From NCBI GenBank assembly GCA_033065855.1, contig JAVXUO010002910.1:92818-156817 (forward strand): a stretch of DNA of 64,000 nt, in the 5' to 3' direction. Below are positions 21,505 to 32,879 of this stretch, piece after piece. The position numbers and the translations under genes were made by a program. Positions within the stretch are counted from its first letter, which is position 1. Each line of letters begins with the position of its first letter. The notes beneath the pieces were generated by a model. That model was not told where the DNA came from, did no database searches, and worked only from the letters and a program-made list of their open reading frames with translations. The stretch comes from Escallonia rubra. Taxonomy: Eukaryota; Streptophyta; Magnoliopsida; Escalloniales; Escalloniaceae.

Positions 21505-24285
21505 TGTAACACCCCGATATTTTTCCGATTTATTTAAAAATTTTAGCGGTGAAAATATATTATTCTTAGCGCCGATAAATTTTCTAACAACTTTTAGCAG
21601 CAAATTAAATGTTTAGTGACTAGCGTGACCAAAATTTTATGGGTAAACTTTTAGCGACAAATAGTTAAGCGGGATTATGGAACACAGTGTTAAATCTTTT
21701 TAGTACGTTAATTTATTGTAAATAGTTATTTTAGTCCTTTCAGTAGTAACATAAAGTTTTGGGTATATTTGGAATATTAACGAAACTTGAAGGGGGGTTT
21801 TGGTAGATTGTCTTTTAGGGTTTTATATATATTCTCACATACTATACGGCGGCCGTTTCCCCCACATCTTGTTCTCTGGTTTACGATCAAGAGAGATACT
21901 CAGAGAAGAGCACGGCAGAGAGAGAAGAGAAGGGATCGAAGGAAGAGTTTTCCGGCTAAGTTTTTCTGGTAAGTTTTTAGCTTCTCCCTCTAGCTTATTT
22001 CATGATTTATGGGATCGAGTTGCTGGGTTTATGGCCGTGAAAGGAGGGTACTTCCGTAAGGCAGTGTACCCACGTGTGCTTGACGTGGGTATGAGAAAAA
22101 GGGGAAGGCTGAAATGTGTGCGTTTGGTGTTGGCAGGGAGGTGATCTGTGTTTGTCGGTTAGAAAGAAGGGCTGCCGTAGTGCGCTTGAATGTGGGTATA
22201 CGGGTCACTGTGTAGGCTGTGTATTTTGAGTGTGCGTGAGTTGTTGTTGTTGTGTGTGTATTTGAGAAATGGAAGGGGAAAGCAAGGCTGCTCAACAGAT
22301 GTGAAGTGAGTGCAGTGGGTATGGCTTCAAATGGGTTATGAGTTTTGTATATGATTGTGTGTTGTGAGTTATGGCAATGTTTTGATGGTAGAGCTAGTGA
22401 GTGAAAAAGGAGGAAAGGGGCTGCCTTGAAGAGGGTCCGTGTGAAGGCAAATATTGGCTTTTCTGGCAGAGAGAGGGAAGAAGGAGATGAATGAACAGTG
22501 CTGGGTCTGTGCAGTAGAGTGGTACACTGTGCTTGCACAGTTGTACCACGTGGCTGTTGGTATTTTACGATTGTCCAAAAATTCTGAAAATTTACAGGCT
22601 GATTCGCAGTACAATATTACAATTTATGTAAAAATTTCATAATTTTCTGATATCGTATGTATTTTTAATATTTTTCTGTAAACTTGAAATTGTAAAAATT
22701 CTTTTGGGGACCTTAAACCCGGAAAATCTTTTGTGAAAAATTAGGGTAATGTTTTTATACTATAAGAAAGACTCAGCAAAAGTTTGATAATTTTTGGAGT
22801 TTATTTTCTATGGTTTTCGTATCGCATTGGTTTTAGCAAAACGAATAGTTTAAAAATAGTTTTATTACCTTTTAATTTCTGATTTAAATTTCTATAACTT
22901 TTATACATATTTTAAAGCTGTTATAAAAATTATGAGTCCTTATTTTCAGCTAGAAGCAATTATGGAAAATTTAGTGGTTTTAGTGTATTTAAGAAAATTA
23001 TTTTTAATTCGAAAATAATCAAAAATATATATTTTTATCCCATATGCTCTATTAAGCTATAAATAATGCTTAATGAACGATAAGAATATTTTGGGATGTG
23101 TCGGAGCCTCGTGGAGTGTGACGAGTGTCGGGTTGGTTGACCGAGTGGGAAACTGCTTTGAAGTTCGTCGTTCCGGATAGAGAAATGAGTACGTTGTGGG
23201 TAGTTATATTAGGTTTTATAATATATTAGTGTGGATAGTGTTCTGATAAATAATTTGCCTGACCTAGGTTAATTCAAAGGATTTGGATCGAAGTTGTTTA
23301 GCAGTGCATAGCTTGGACCGAGGTAAGGGATTTCTATCCGAACCCCAATTCATCGATTTGTTATCGTATATTTTTTGAAGTTGCTATCGAATTCTCTTTG
23401 GACTCTGTTATATTTGTTATGAAAATGCGTTATTTGCCTTTAACACCCTTTCTTGAGCCTTAAGCGTTTATTGGAAATCATATTCGATGCTCTGTGTTTA
23501 TTTCTCGTTGTGCATCGATTAAATCATTGTATGATCGAATTGTTTTCATTCTGCATATTGACATGAGATTGTGCATTGGTGTGTTTGGCGGGAGTTGGCG
23601 TATATTGGAGGATATTGGTGTGGGCTAGTACCTTGATGGACTAGTCGGTGTATTGGTGTGGGCTAGTGCCTTGACGGACTAGCCGGTGTATTGGTGTGGG
23701 CTAGTGCCTTGATGGACTAGCCGGTGGAAAGTGTTAATGAGCATCGCCTTTGTGGCTTTGCTAAGTGATTACCCTGCACTGCCTGTGTGGCTTTGCAATT
23801 GCTCATGTTATTGTATTCGTGATTGTTTGTATCGCATCTGAAAAATCGTATTGATGTCTGATCGAACTAGTTATGATTCTTCTTTTTGAAAATCTTGATA
23901 AATTGCATCTGTAATTGTTTCGTAGTTTCTTCATTTGAGCGACCTTACTGAGCTCTCAAAAGCTCACTCCCCTTTGACTTCCTTTCCGCAGGTTACAACC
24001 AACAATAGATCGCTTTGGGGGTGGACTAGATCTGAGCCGACTGAAAGAGAATTTAAATTTCAGTCTTAGTCATTAGAACCCCTGCGTGGGTCATTATTGT
24101 TACTTAGAATTCTTGAGTTAGACTTGATGTTTCAACTACGATAGTACGCTAAGAGTACTATATTACTCGATGGTTTAGTTGCTCTGACTGGTGGATGTAT
24201 TTAAATTGGTTGAGTTGAGGGTTCTATTGTCTTAGCGTAAACGATTGATCGAGTGTTAACGTTCCGAAAATTTCGGGATGTTACA
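21505..24285 (+). mobile_element. Solo LTR, 2.78 kb (TGTAACACCCCGA family)
   Basis: Starts TGTAACACCCCGA and ends TTTCGGGATGTTACA, flanked by the exact 5-bp duplication TCTAA (21500-21504 and 24286-24290). It has no primer site or coding region, so it is a solo LTR left by recombination. Start, end and size resemble chromovirus (Tekay/Del-like) LTRs. It contains several TTTTAGCGAC-type words near its start. Frames inside, such as the 169-codon minus-strand one at 22029-22538, lie in GT-rich sequence and are not genes. Confidence 0.93.
23615..23728. repeat. Three tandem 38-bp units inside the solo LTR
   Basis: Units start at 23615, 23653 and 23691, each beginning TTGGTGTGGGCTAGT and ending GGACTAGCCGGTGTA-like. 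Related words (ACTAGTACCT, GGACTAGTCAGTG) occur once at 56950 in the sister LTR. Confidence 0.9.
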
Positions 24286-24576
24286 TCTAACCCTAGAGTA
24301 GTGATTTTAAACATGCAAAAAGGGAAAGCCCTAATTAACAGTCAGGCTGATCCACTAGAGGTAGATGCTTCCCCGATAAGGATCGAAAACGCTCTGAAAC
24401 AGCCAAATGGGTTGAGTTCAAATCAACCATATGAGTCTGGGTGGTACATTCCTGCACCTGTTGATGGGGAGGGGGGGGAACCGGGACCGAGTAAAAGAGA
24501 GATAGGCACGAATGGTCCTAAAAGCCCTGCCACATGGCCTAATAATATCAGAGTTCCGAGAAATGGGAATGACCAG

Positions 24577-27171
24577 TGTAAGATCCCATTATTTTATTGA
24601 GATTATTATTTAGTAAAATAAAATAATAGTTATAAAAATAATAATGATGATGATGATGATAAGTTAGTGTTATTTTTATAATATTAGAAAGTTTTGGGTA
24701 CACTTTGAATAAGTATCTAAAGTTGGGAGATGTTACTGTAAATTGCCAATTAGGATAACCTTTAGATAGTTCCTTCTTCTTTCCAGCCCCCATTTGGTTC
24801 TCTGCTTCTTCTTCGTCTAAGGCTGAGAGAGCACAAAAGCAAGGTTGGGCAGCTCTTGTAATTTCTAACGGTTGTGCTTTGTGGGTTTTGCTACCAAAGA
24901 GCTTGATTGAGGTAAGAAATTCTAATTTCTTGCTGTGGTAAGGGTTATCACCCTTGTTACGCAAATCTGAAGTTTCCATGTTCTCATGTTCAAATCCCCT
25001 GTCTTCATGATTCTTAGGTTCTAAACATGACTTATCTAATTCGGAATTTATTCACTATCATACGGCTAAGGTTGTGTTACATCCTTATCAGATTTATGCC
25101 TCTCTTTTTAGAGATTGAATTTTTATTACTCCAGTGGTGGTTTGCCTTGGATTAGAGTTAAATATCATATTAATCCTTTTAGTACCTTCACTATCTTGGT
25201 TGGATTGATGATGAAATAGCCCCTTGCATAATTTGATGCCTTATTATCCAATATTCGTGCATCATCAGTTTCTTCCTGAATTCATTCTTAAAGGTGATGA
25301 TGAATCAACACCTTTGCACCAAAAACTAATGTTTATCACTGGATGGCTTAACCTTTGGTTAAGTCATTGCTTCCCTTTGCAATTGGTTTCATATATGTGT
25401 CTTGATTCATTGCCAATAGAGTTCTGACTCAGTTTTTGGTACCTAAAATGGCTTCTTTATGGGAATCTACGGATGCTAATCACTCTGGAGATACATAAAG
25501 AATTCGGCTAGTGGTAAGAAGCTTAATGATGCTTGTAACTTTCACTCCTTAATGTCACGGAATGAACGAATTTCCTAAGTCAGACCGTGCGGCACTTAGC
25601 TACAAGCCCCCGCTTGTGCGCTAAGTCAGCCTAAACACGAGTTGGGCGATGTTAGAAGCAAATACGCAGCAAAACACAAGAGTTTGGGGAATGATTCCCA
25701 CTACACTATTTGGAGAAAGCTTAGCACAATAATACACACACACACACACTCTAGATGTCTTTCTCTTGATACCTTGGCCAAGTGTGGCCTTGGCTTTATA
25801 TATTACTCCACCTCCTCAACGGACGATGGAGATTACACTCGATCCTACGGATGACATTCCCTATCTAGAACTCTCCACAATATTCACAAGCCTCTCTACT
25901 ATTCTCGGCTACTTCTAGAATACTCCCCTATCATTCTAGAGCTACCATCACTACTCTAGAATATTCACATATCTACAAGACATAATAGTGTGTAGAAAAG
26001 TCTTGAACCTTCCAAAAGCCTTGCCCATCCATTGCCAAGTAAGCGTCCACTTAAGCGTTGCCCGTAAGCGCCTAAAGAGCACCCGCATGGCGTAACCTCC
26101 AAAATCAGCCTCCTTAGCGAACGGTCAGTGACATTAAGCTTCATTTCTAAATTAGTTCAGCCTACCTAGTGACAGTGGTTTGTTTTTCTCACTGTTGTAG
26201 ATTGGTCATAGAGCCAACATTTTTTTTTTTTTGTGTTTCTTCGTGATATATGTTGTCACTGTTGTTAATGTATTTGGCCCCTTTTTGAACCATTCCTTAA
26301 TTGATCTCTATTCCCATCATTAAGGAGAACAGTCTAGTATTGCAAGGTTAGCCTTTTCTATTTCTTGAGTTTCTGTGCAAACAATAGTGGCCTGGGTGTA
26401 GTTTAATACCACACTACTGTTCCACATCTTTTGTCACAAATCATTAACGTAGTGTGTTAGCTATACCCATTTGGTGATGAGTGAATCTATTTTGGAGATT
26501 GGCCTTGTCCTCTAAATCACTAATTAACCTGTCATCAGTTTCTGTTCACGTGAATTTAGCACATGGCATTACTCCTATTGATTAGCCTATTCCTCTATGT
26601 CAGTGATATCTTTTGGTTCATAGTTAAAAGTTTTTGGCTAACATATTGCTTTATTTCCTTATCGTGAAATGTGGCTGAAATATTATATCACCTTATTTGT
26701 ATCGGCGTCAATTGTTGTCACTTGTTCGTCAAGTTTTGGCATTGTTTTAAACCTTGGGTTATGGTATTGCTTCCTATTTGTTCCCCTTATTGGGCTATTT
26801 GAGCTCACCGCTATTTGTTTTTTTTGTCCCTTACCATAGATAGTACACGTGATTAGAGGCATGTCATGATTTGGGGAATATTAGAGCATTTATTCTGTTG
26901 GCGTAATTGAGCAATGTAAATCATTTTGAGATCTTTACCCAAACGTGGGTAAATTGATTTGTGATTAAAATCTTGTAATGGCTATTAGCGTTGGTTATTA
27001 TTTGGTTTTAGTGGATTTTGAAGAGGAAGGATTTTAATTAAATTTTAATGGAGATAAGTTTGTCGCTAATGGATTAGACGCTCTGCTTTGGTGTAACTGA
27101 ATAATTAGTATAATGTATTTGACGTTAGGACTTGAATTTTAGTAATAGCTTCCAAAGTTTGGGGCATTACA
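24577..27171 (+). mobile_element. Solo LTR, 2.6 kb (TGTAAGATCCC family)
   Basis: Starts TGTAAGATCCCATT and ends GGGGCATTACA, flanked by the exact duplication ACCAG (24572-24576 and 27172-27176). The start resembles the LTR of the intact chromovirus (TGTAAGACCCC) but the rest differs, so it is a related family. It holds a smaller solo LTR at 25553-26133 and an (ATG)n tract at about 24643-24661. Confidence 0.92.
25553..26133 (+). mobile_element. Small solo LTR nested in a solo LTR
   Basis: 581 bp, starting TGTCACGGAATG and ending GGTCAGTGACA, with TTAA on both sides (25549-25552 and 26134-26137). It interrupts the larger LTR. No primer site or coding region. A (CA)n tract sits at 25734-25749 and the interior is rich in TCTAGAA words. 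The host duplication is only 4 bp by eye. Confidence 0.7.
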
Positions 27172-27210
27172 ACCAGTATCACGGAGGTCAGGGATTCGAG
27201 GGTACATACG

Positions 27211-27234
27211 CCCCCCCCCCCCCCCCCACCCCCC
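27211..27234. repeat. Poly-C tract in gag
   Basis: Seventeen C, one A and six C in a row, coding a proline run in the gag frame. Confidence 0.95.
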
Positions 27235-27393
27235 TCAGAGCAGAAATTTACAAATAATCAATCGATTCAAGAACCCCATGTTCGAGGAAACGATCGATAC
27301 CGTTCAAATGAACGATAGGGAGTGGTTAGGTGGTAGGTTTGGGCCACAACTTCCTCATGAGTTCCACCAAGTTGGAATAGGTCAAGGATATAT

Positions 27394-27812
27394 TTTAACA
27401 CCCCGAACTGTGATATTTTCTAGCCGGTTAGTTTATTATTTAGGCGACGACTTTTATACACAAGATTTAACATCGATTTTATGAATGAAATTTTATAAAA
27501 TAACTTTTAGCGACAAATTCTTAGAAAACAGAAGTTATAGCTTAATGATAGTAGTTATAAGTGATATTGATTTAGGTTTTCAGTGACTATTAGCGTTAGT
27601 GATATTTTTAGAAGCCTTTAGCGACATTTTTCGTACCTTATCATTAGCATTGATATTATATTAACAACTTTTAGCGGCGATAATCTTTTACTTATCACGG
27701 ATACTGTTATTTAGCAACTTTTTAGCGGCGATTAGTGAAGCGAGGTAGCATAGCAACACGTTAAAATTTTACTAACACGTAAAATTATCGTCAATAATCA
27801 TTTTGGGCTTTG
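27394..27812 (+). mobile_element. Truncated LTR fragment of the TGTAACACCCCGA family
   Basis: Begins TTTAACACCCCGAAC and runs parallel to the first 400 bp of the LTRs at 21505 and 44091, with repeated TTTTAGCGACAAA and TTAGCGGCGA words, then stops abruptly after TCATTTTGGGC. The next base belongs to the antisense gene. No right end or duplication is present. Confidence 0.75.
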
Positions 27813-28585
27813 TTCATGTATTCATTGGTTAAAGAAAGGCTCGAGACATAAATAACATGGCTGGAAAGCCACATCCAAAGAAAAATAGCTAGCTCTTTCA
27901 AATCGGGCGAAGTATTGGCATTCTTGGATCGCGTTTTGATGAAATATCTCTCAAAAGTTTCAGAATGCTTTGAAGAAGAGAGATCAAGGGATAAACCAGT
28001 AGGGTTATGATTAGTCAAAGCATTGGCGTGATTGCCAATCGGCAAAAGGCCCGTTAGGGCACATACGTAAAAAATGGTAGGGGTCATCATCTTAGTCCTC
28101 AACATAAAGGCGTTGGTAGTAATCGACCATAAACAAAAAGAGGAGGACAAAAGCCATCGATCAACCTTAGGGGGATTTTTGGACATGTGGATTAGTTCAT
28201 ATATACCTTGTTGCCTCCATTGATAGGCAAAAGAATTTGACAAACGATCAACCCATGAAGCCTAATCAGCATGAATTAGGGTTGGCCAAGATCTAATCGG
28301 CAAACCAGATTCATGCCAACCTTTCCAATTCAAAAAAGGCGAATTGAGTAGAAACTTCTCTGAGTCATCAATTGGATATACTTTTAAAGGTTGATGCCTA
28401 ACCCTAAAAGACGGGCTCAAAATATGAGGGCTGATAGGCTTCAGGCGTTTCTTGTAAGGAATCAGAACACGAGCATCGATGGGGTCAACATGGGCCGTAA
28501 GGGCACCAACGCCCCATCGAGCGTTAGGAAGACAATCGACCCCTTCACCTTCATCTCCTCGTGGAATGACTCTTTTCTTCACCAT
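27791..28585 (-). pseudogene. Antisense plant mobile domain-like gene, second copy
   Basis: Lies between gag remnants and the 3' LTR on the opposite strand to the element, a position known for extra genes of TAT-lineage retrotransposons. It starts MVKKRVIPRGDEGEGVDC at 28585 and has HVDPIDARVLIPYKK, FLNWKGWHESGLPIRSWP and, after an in-frame TAG (near 28262), LSNSFAYQWRQQGIY, MTPTIFYVCALTGLLPIG and ELAIFLWMWLSSHVI. The TPTxxxVxxLTGLPxxG-like and FLxxWLSxxV-like words resemble the plant mobile domain (aminotransferase-like) family. That match is by eye. The 3' end is cut by the LTR fragment at 27812. The role in the element is unknown. Confidence 0.6.
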
Positions 28586-28806
28586 GATTCTTGAAGGGTG
28601 TAAGGAAGGAGTAAGTAGAGATTCTAGGGTTTGCGGTAATCAGGAAATATGAAGATATGTTGATAAAACGGCTTAAAAACGAGTAAATAGAGTTCAATTT
28701 AAACTCAACCTCATTTTAACGATTGAAAGCTAGAGCGTTAGAGGTTGAGCCGAAGACGGTAATTAACTTGCACGACTATACACGTCATGCGAGTTAAGGG
28801 GGGAAA

Positions 28807-29581
28807 TGTTGGCACAAACATTTTCATGACGAATAATACACAGACACATGGTATGATGACAACCGCAAAAAATGCCTTGATAAAGGAAGTAGAAAGAGGC
28901 ATGTCTGTTACGGTTATCATCAGTTACCGAATGTGGAATTAAAGATAAGTGAATAAAAAGAGTATGCGGGAAGCAAAAATTTGAATGACCCGTACAAGGA
29001 AGAAAATCGCCAAAAGGTACAACAAAATTGGCGATATCGGACAATGTGAAGATATGGCAAACAAATCGATAGCAGCGGTTGATAGATGGTTTTTAGAATG
29101 GACAATTTTCAGCATGACTGCGGAGATTTTGGACTGAAATGACCGATCGTGGAGCCTAAGAAGTTATTCTTAATAAAGATAAGGATGGGCAGTTACAGAA
29201 AAAAGACGGTTACAAATGATGTAAGTATAAAAGGAAGGAATAACAACTGAAATAATGGTCGTCAATCCACAAAAAAAAAATTAGATATTAGGAAGATAGT
29301 CTGCTATGTTTTAGCTTTCTCTCTTAGATAGTATCCTAGATGACCTGTCTTGTATCGATAGGAAGTAGTGTACGCTGCTGTAATTGTGTCAGTTGTATTG
29401 TAAAGATTGTATTCATCATTTCAGTGGGCGCATCAGTCGTAGATTTGTTAAGTATTCTGTCTTCAGTTAGTTTTTATTTTTAGCGAAGTCTTCAGGTCTG
29501 AGAGGCAAAAAGATCCCACATTATTCATCGATTGTGTCGCAGGCGCACGATCGATAGTAAGTTTACCCAGCAATGCAAACA
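28807..29581 (+). repeat. TAT-type LTR, second copy
   Basis: 775 bp, starting TGTTGGCACAAACA after polypurine GTTAAGGGGGGAAA and ending CCCAGCAATGCAAACA. It aligns with 20206-20979 throughout. The sequence after it is unrelated. Confidence 0.87.
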
Positions 29582-30105
29582 TATATTGATTATCTAGTGA
29601 TTTCCTTGTGTCAAAACTTCCATTTGAGAATATTTTTTTTATTCCTTCAGATAGTCGATCTCCTTCTTTTGGAGCAGTAAACACATGAATTAATGTGGCC
29701 AAATTAAGGATGAAATCCTAATGTACTCTTTGGTTAGAAAATAAATAAATTATCTGATGTCAAACTAATAGATCTTCTTCAGTCTCTTCAAAATTGATTA
29801 GATTAAGAATCATCATTCTTTTGGATTCTGATTTAATAAGTTCAGGTTTGAGAATTATCAAAATATCCTAACACATAAACAAACATTAAATTCTCCCTTT
29901 AAGTTTGACTACAATATAAGGTCATTTGTCCATACTAAACAATGTTTGAATGCACTATATGATCATTTTGACACACTAAACTTATTTTTACCACTTTTTG
30001 TCCAAATACTTTTAACAACTTTCAATTTATTATACTTAAAATAGATTAAAGCTGCTTTAAGAACACATTTTGATTCAATCAAAATCTACTTTTGAGATCA
30101 ATCAC
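29582..30105. other. Unassigned AT-rich DNA
   Basis: No gene, repeat or element end was recognised between the TAT LTR and the hAT-like element. Confidence 0.4.
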
Positions 30106-31680
30106 TAGAGATGTCAATGGGTCGGGCTTGGGCCGGCCCAGCACGGGCCCAGTGGGCCTCACATGAAAACGGGCCGGGGCCGGGCAAGATTTCTGGGATA
30201 TATAGGCCCAGTCCAAGTCCTGGCCCTAGGCCCAATATTTAGGGCCAGGCCCGGGCCCTTTTTTTTTTCTTCCCAACTTCTTGTTATTCACTTGCGTCGA
30301 TGGCCAACAAGAATACATCAAATTAAGGTTGAGATTGATACATGTTAATTTGGTGTAATATTGACATGCCTTTTTCAGCGTACTAGCATTATAAGCAACG
30401 CTTTCTGGAAGTTTGGTAAATAGAAAATGACGATTACATCTATCAAATTGCTTAATATAGTAGCTCTTTAAATTTTTGCAAATGTTTGCATGGTATTTGA
30501 CTTTTTTGCTACATTTGGAGTATTTGGATGGAGTAGAACTTCATTACCATGTACGCAGTTCATCTTTAATTTGATGTTTGGATAGCAGTGACTTTCAGAC
30601 TAACTAGAAAACATCTTCTTCTTTTTTTTTCCAGTAAACATATGTTGAAGTCATATGCACAAACTTTTTACCTTTTGTCTTTTTTTTTTGGTTTTTCATT
30701 ATTTTAATCTTTTTTTGTAGTATTCTTATACTGAATCACATATATTATCTTTTGTTCAAGATAGATATAAAACATACGGAGTATATATTTTAATCTAACA
30801 TAATCTGATAACAGACTATAATTTTTAGACAACATGGCTAAAACTAAGGAACTTGCTTTAACATTTTTATTGACCTAAACATAAACGCATCTAAACAATG
30901 TGTTGTTAACTTTAGGTACTACTGAATGTAAAGAAAAAAAGGGGGAACACCCTCATGTTTGAGAAGAAAGAAAAAAAAAACATGATTTTGTGGAACAAAG
31001 AATAAGGGATATGGTCACTAATGTGTCCCGCTAGAGAAGTTGAAATGGAAATGGGTCTTAGTTTGGACCAAGTATGATGTATGCTCTATTAAAAAGAAGC
31101 AGCCACATATATATGCCAAATCTCACATGATTTGTCTCTGTCACCCATTAGTTTCCAAGAACATTCCTCGTGCCAAGTCGGCCTTTCATCTCTTCCTTTT
31201 CAACTCCTTTTGCTTCTCCGAGCCATCGCATCCACGGTCCACCATGCAATTCACCAAACACCCCAATTTCATCGCGAAGTTGTGAAGTCAAAATTTGTTC
31301 TTTCCTACTTCCTATTCACTTATACTGTACAAGGTTTGTTTTCTTGGTAACAAGCAATTGACGCAAGTTATATTCTTGTTGGGTTTATTATTGCAAGTTA
31401 AAAGGGAGGGAATTTTTTTTTGAAGATCTGTGGGGCCAGCCCACTTTAGGGCCACAAAACTGGGCCGCAGCCAGGGCCAAAAACCGGGCCAATTTCGGGC
31501 CAGCCTATTTTGGTGGGCCTGACCCGGGCTTTTTCTTGGAATTCTTCGGCCTGGTCCAAGCCCAGGTCCAAAGCCCTAAAAAAATTGGGCCGCTACTGTT
31601 CACCACGGGCCAGGCTAGCCCGGGCCAAAAACGGGCTGGGTCGGGCCAGCCTGCGGGCCACCCGGTTCTTTTGACAGCTA
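30106..31680. mobile_element. hAT-like element with GGGCC-rich ends and unrelated interior
   Basis: Left end TAGAGATGTCAATGGG and inverted right end TAGCTGTCAAAAGAACC match in part (TAG-GTCAA). ATCAATC lies on both sides (30097-30103 and 31682-31688), close to an 8-bp duplication. Both subterminal regions are packed with GGGCCGGGCC / GGGCCAGGCCC words (30121-30260 and 31430-31670). The interior, about 1.1 kb, is AT-rich and has no transposase. Small frames near 31040-31360 have no recognised family. Confidence 0.6.
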
Positions 31681-32389
31681 TATCAATCGAAAGGCCTCAA
31701 ATGTTTACTTTTTTAGCCATTCATATTTAGTAGTATAAATTTGTGTTACATTGACTTGATGTTTGAATGAATGGTCGTATTACATCATGGAGGTATGATA
31801 TGTGCAATTATTATCGTGGCGAATAAAGATTATATGAATATTACAAAATTAGATTAAATATTGAGCAAATTTGCTTAACCCACTAAGAAATGAAATCTCT
31901 CCGTATCAAGCACGTACTTTTGGAGCACGTTTATAATAGTGTCTTATGGGGATATTACCATCTATACAACTTTCTAACCCTTTGGTGTTAAACAAAACAA
32001 GACAAAAACTAACAATCCTTCTTTCCAAACTTCTTTATTAGGATAGATCTTTTGATTTTAAAATGGTCAAAGCTCTTGCCCTCACCAATCTTCGATCTCG
32101 TCTTATTTCGGCGCATATAATTGCTACCATACCATATATATGTCAACTTTCCTGATATTAGTCTAGCTTCCGTTCTCTCTCACACTTGAAGCAGCGAGTT
32201 ACAACAATGGACTGGCAAAAAAATTCATTACTCTGTCTTTGTAGTCGCACTAACATGAGCAAGGCATTATTCAAGATGATAATTACACAAGAACAAGAAA
32301 GAAACTCATAAATAAAGACTTGTACAATATTAGCCCTTTGGCATGGCCAGCCTTCCCTTGCGCTGAAGAAGGGCACGTAAATAGCCCCT
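31681..32389. other. Unassigned DNA left of the minus-strand TAT-like element
   Basis: AT-rich, no recognised gene. 32158-32376 contains a minus-strand frame without known motifs. It may be the diverged end of the adjoining LTR, but I could not align it. Confidence 0.35.
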
Positions 32390-32824
32390 TGATTGTGAAT
32401 GTTTACACATAAATATTCCCAAGTCTAAAAAACTAAAATCTATGTCGATAGGCAGCAAAAGCCTCTATACATGAAAGTAAAGAAAAAGACTTAAAAAAGT
32501 CTTGAATTGTCTAGTTGATTGATGATTGATGTTGATTCTTTGACCCACTATTTATACTAGAGGCTTTGTAGAAAATAACTATCATTACAAGATAAACTAT
32601 CCACTTAAAGATAAACTACCCACTTAGGAAATAACTATCCATTAATGAGTAACCAACCACACGTATCCCTTATCAATAAGGACGCATTCTCAGAGTTGGT
32701 TAATTCTTCCACTTCTTGACTCTTCCATTATCTCTTCAAAAGTAATAATAAAAAGTAAATGCCATTTAGTGGCATTTAATCAAAGTGAAGTCATTAGTGA
32801 AAAAGATATTTTATGGTGCAAACA
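32390..32824 (-). repeat. 3' LTR of the minus-strand TAT-like element, partial
   Basis: Aligns closely with 34752-35162. On its outer side the sequence no longer matches the other LTR, so about 180 bp of the expected LTR end is missing or replaced. On the minus strand it is preceded by a purine-rich AAGTGGGCAA. Confidence 0.7.
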
Positions 32825-32879
32825 TTGCCCACTTGACTCAAGCAACTGAATGCTTGAAAATTGCGAAGAGTCATCTTTC

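Larger units (their letters stand above)
21022..27392 (+). pseudogene. TAT-type gag, split by two solo LTRs and mutated
   Basis: The gag N-terminal region begins MPSTRSNAVWLHGISNG at 21022, shifts frame near 21185 and continues MQAMNQVSSSTQEF, MNMVSQFMTFMQNQN to a TGA at 21422. It then runs EERDASEREMIKGLSGEIRK to 21504, where a solo LTR sits. It resumes at 24286 (KGKALINSQADPLEVDASP to PATWPNNIRVPRNGNDQ), is split again at 24577 and resumes at 27177 (GGQGFEGTYAPPPPPP, then QSIQEPHVRGNDRYRSNER). The proline run is coded by a long C tract. Capsid core motifs, zinc knuckle and pol are not seen. The split copies are dead. Confidence 0.7.
19629..29581 (+). mobile_element. Composite TAT-type Ty3/gypsy element, tandem and nested
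   Basis: Two copies of a block (19629-20979 and 28226-29581) each contain part of an antisense gene, a polypurine tract and an LTR. The first LTR is followed by a primer site and gag, so the order is 3' internal - LTR - gag - 3' internal - LTR. This fits recombination between two elements sharing one LTR, or a truncated tandem copy. Two solo LTRs split gag, a third LTR fragment precedes the second antisense gene, and protease, RT and integrase are missing. The TAT assignment rests on the primer site, the gag type and an antisense gene before the LTR. Confidence 0.75.

Noticed and set aside
22029-22538. 169-codon minus-strand frame as a gene
   Set aside because: It sits in a GT-rich part of a solo LTR, giving a T/H/S-rich peptide with no family features; sister LTRs do not conserve it.
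30163-30348. Plus-strand frame rich in GP/FF in the hAT-like element
   Set aside because: It runs through GGGCC subterminal repeats; composition explains it.
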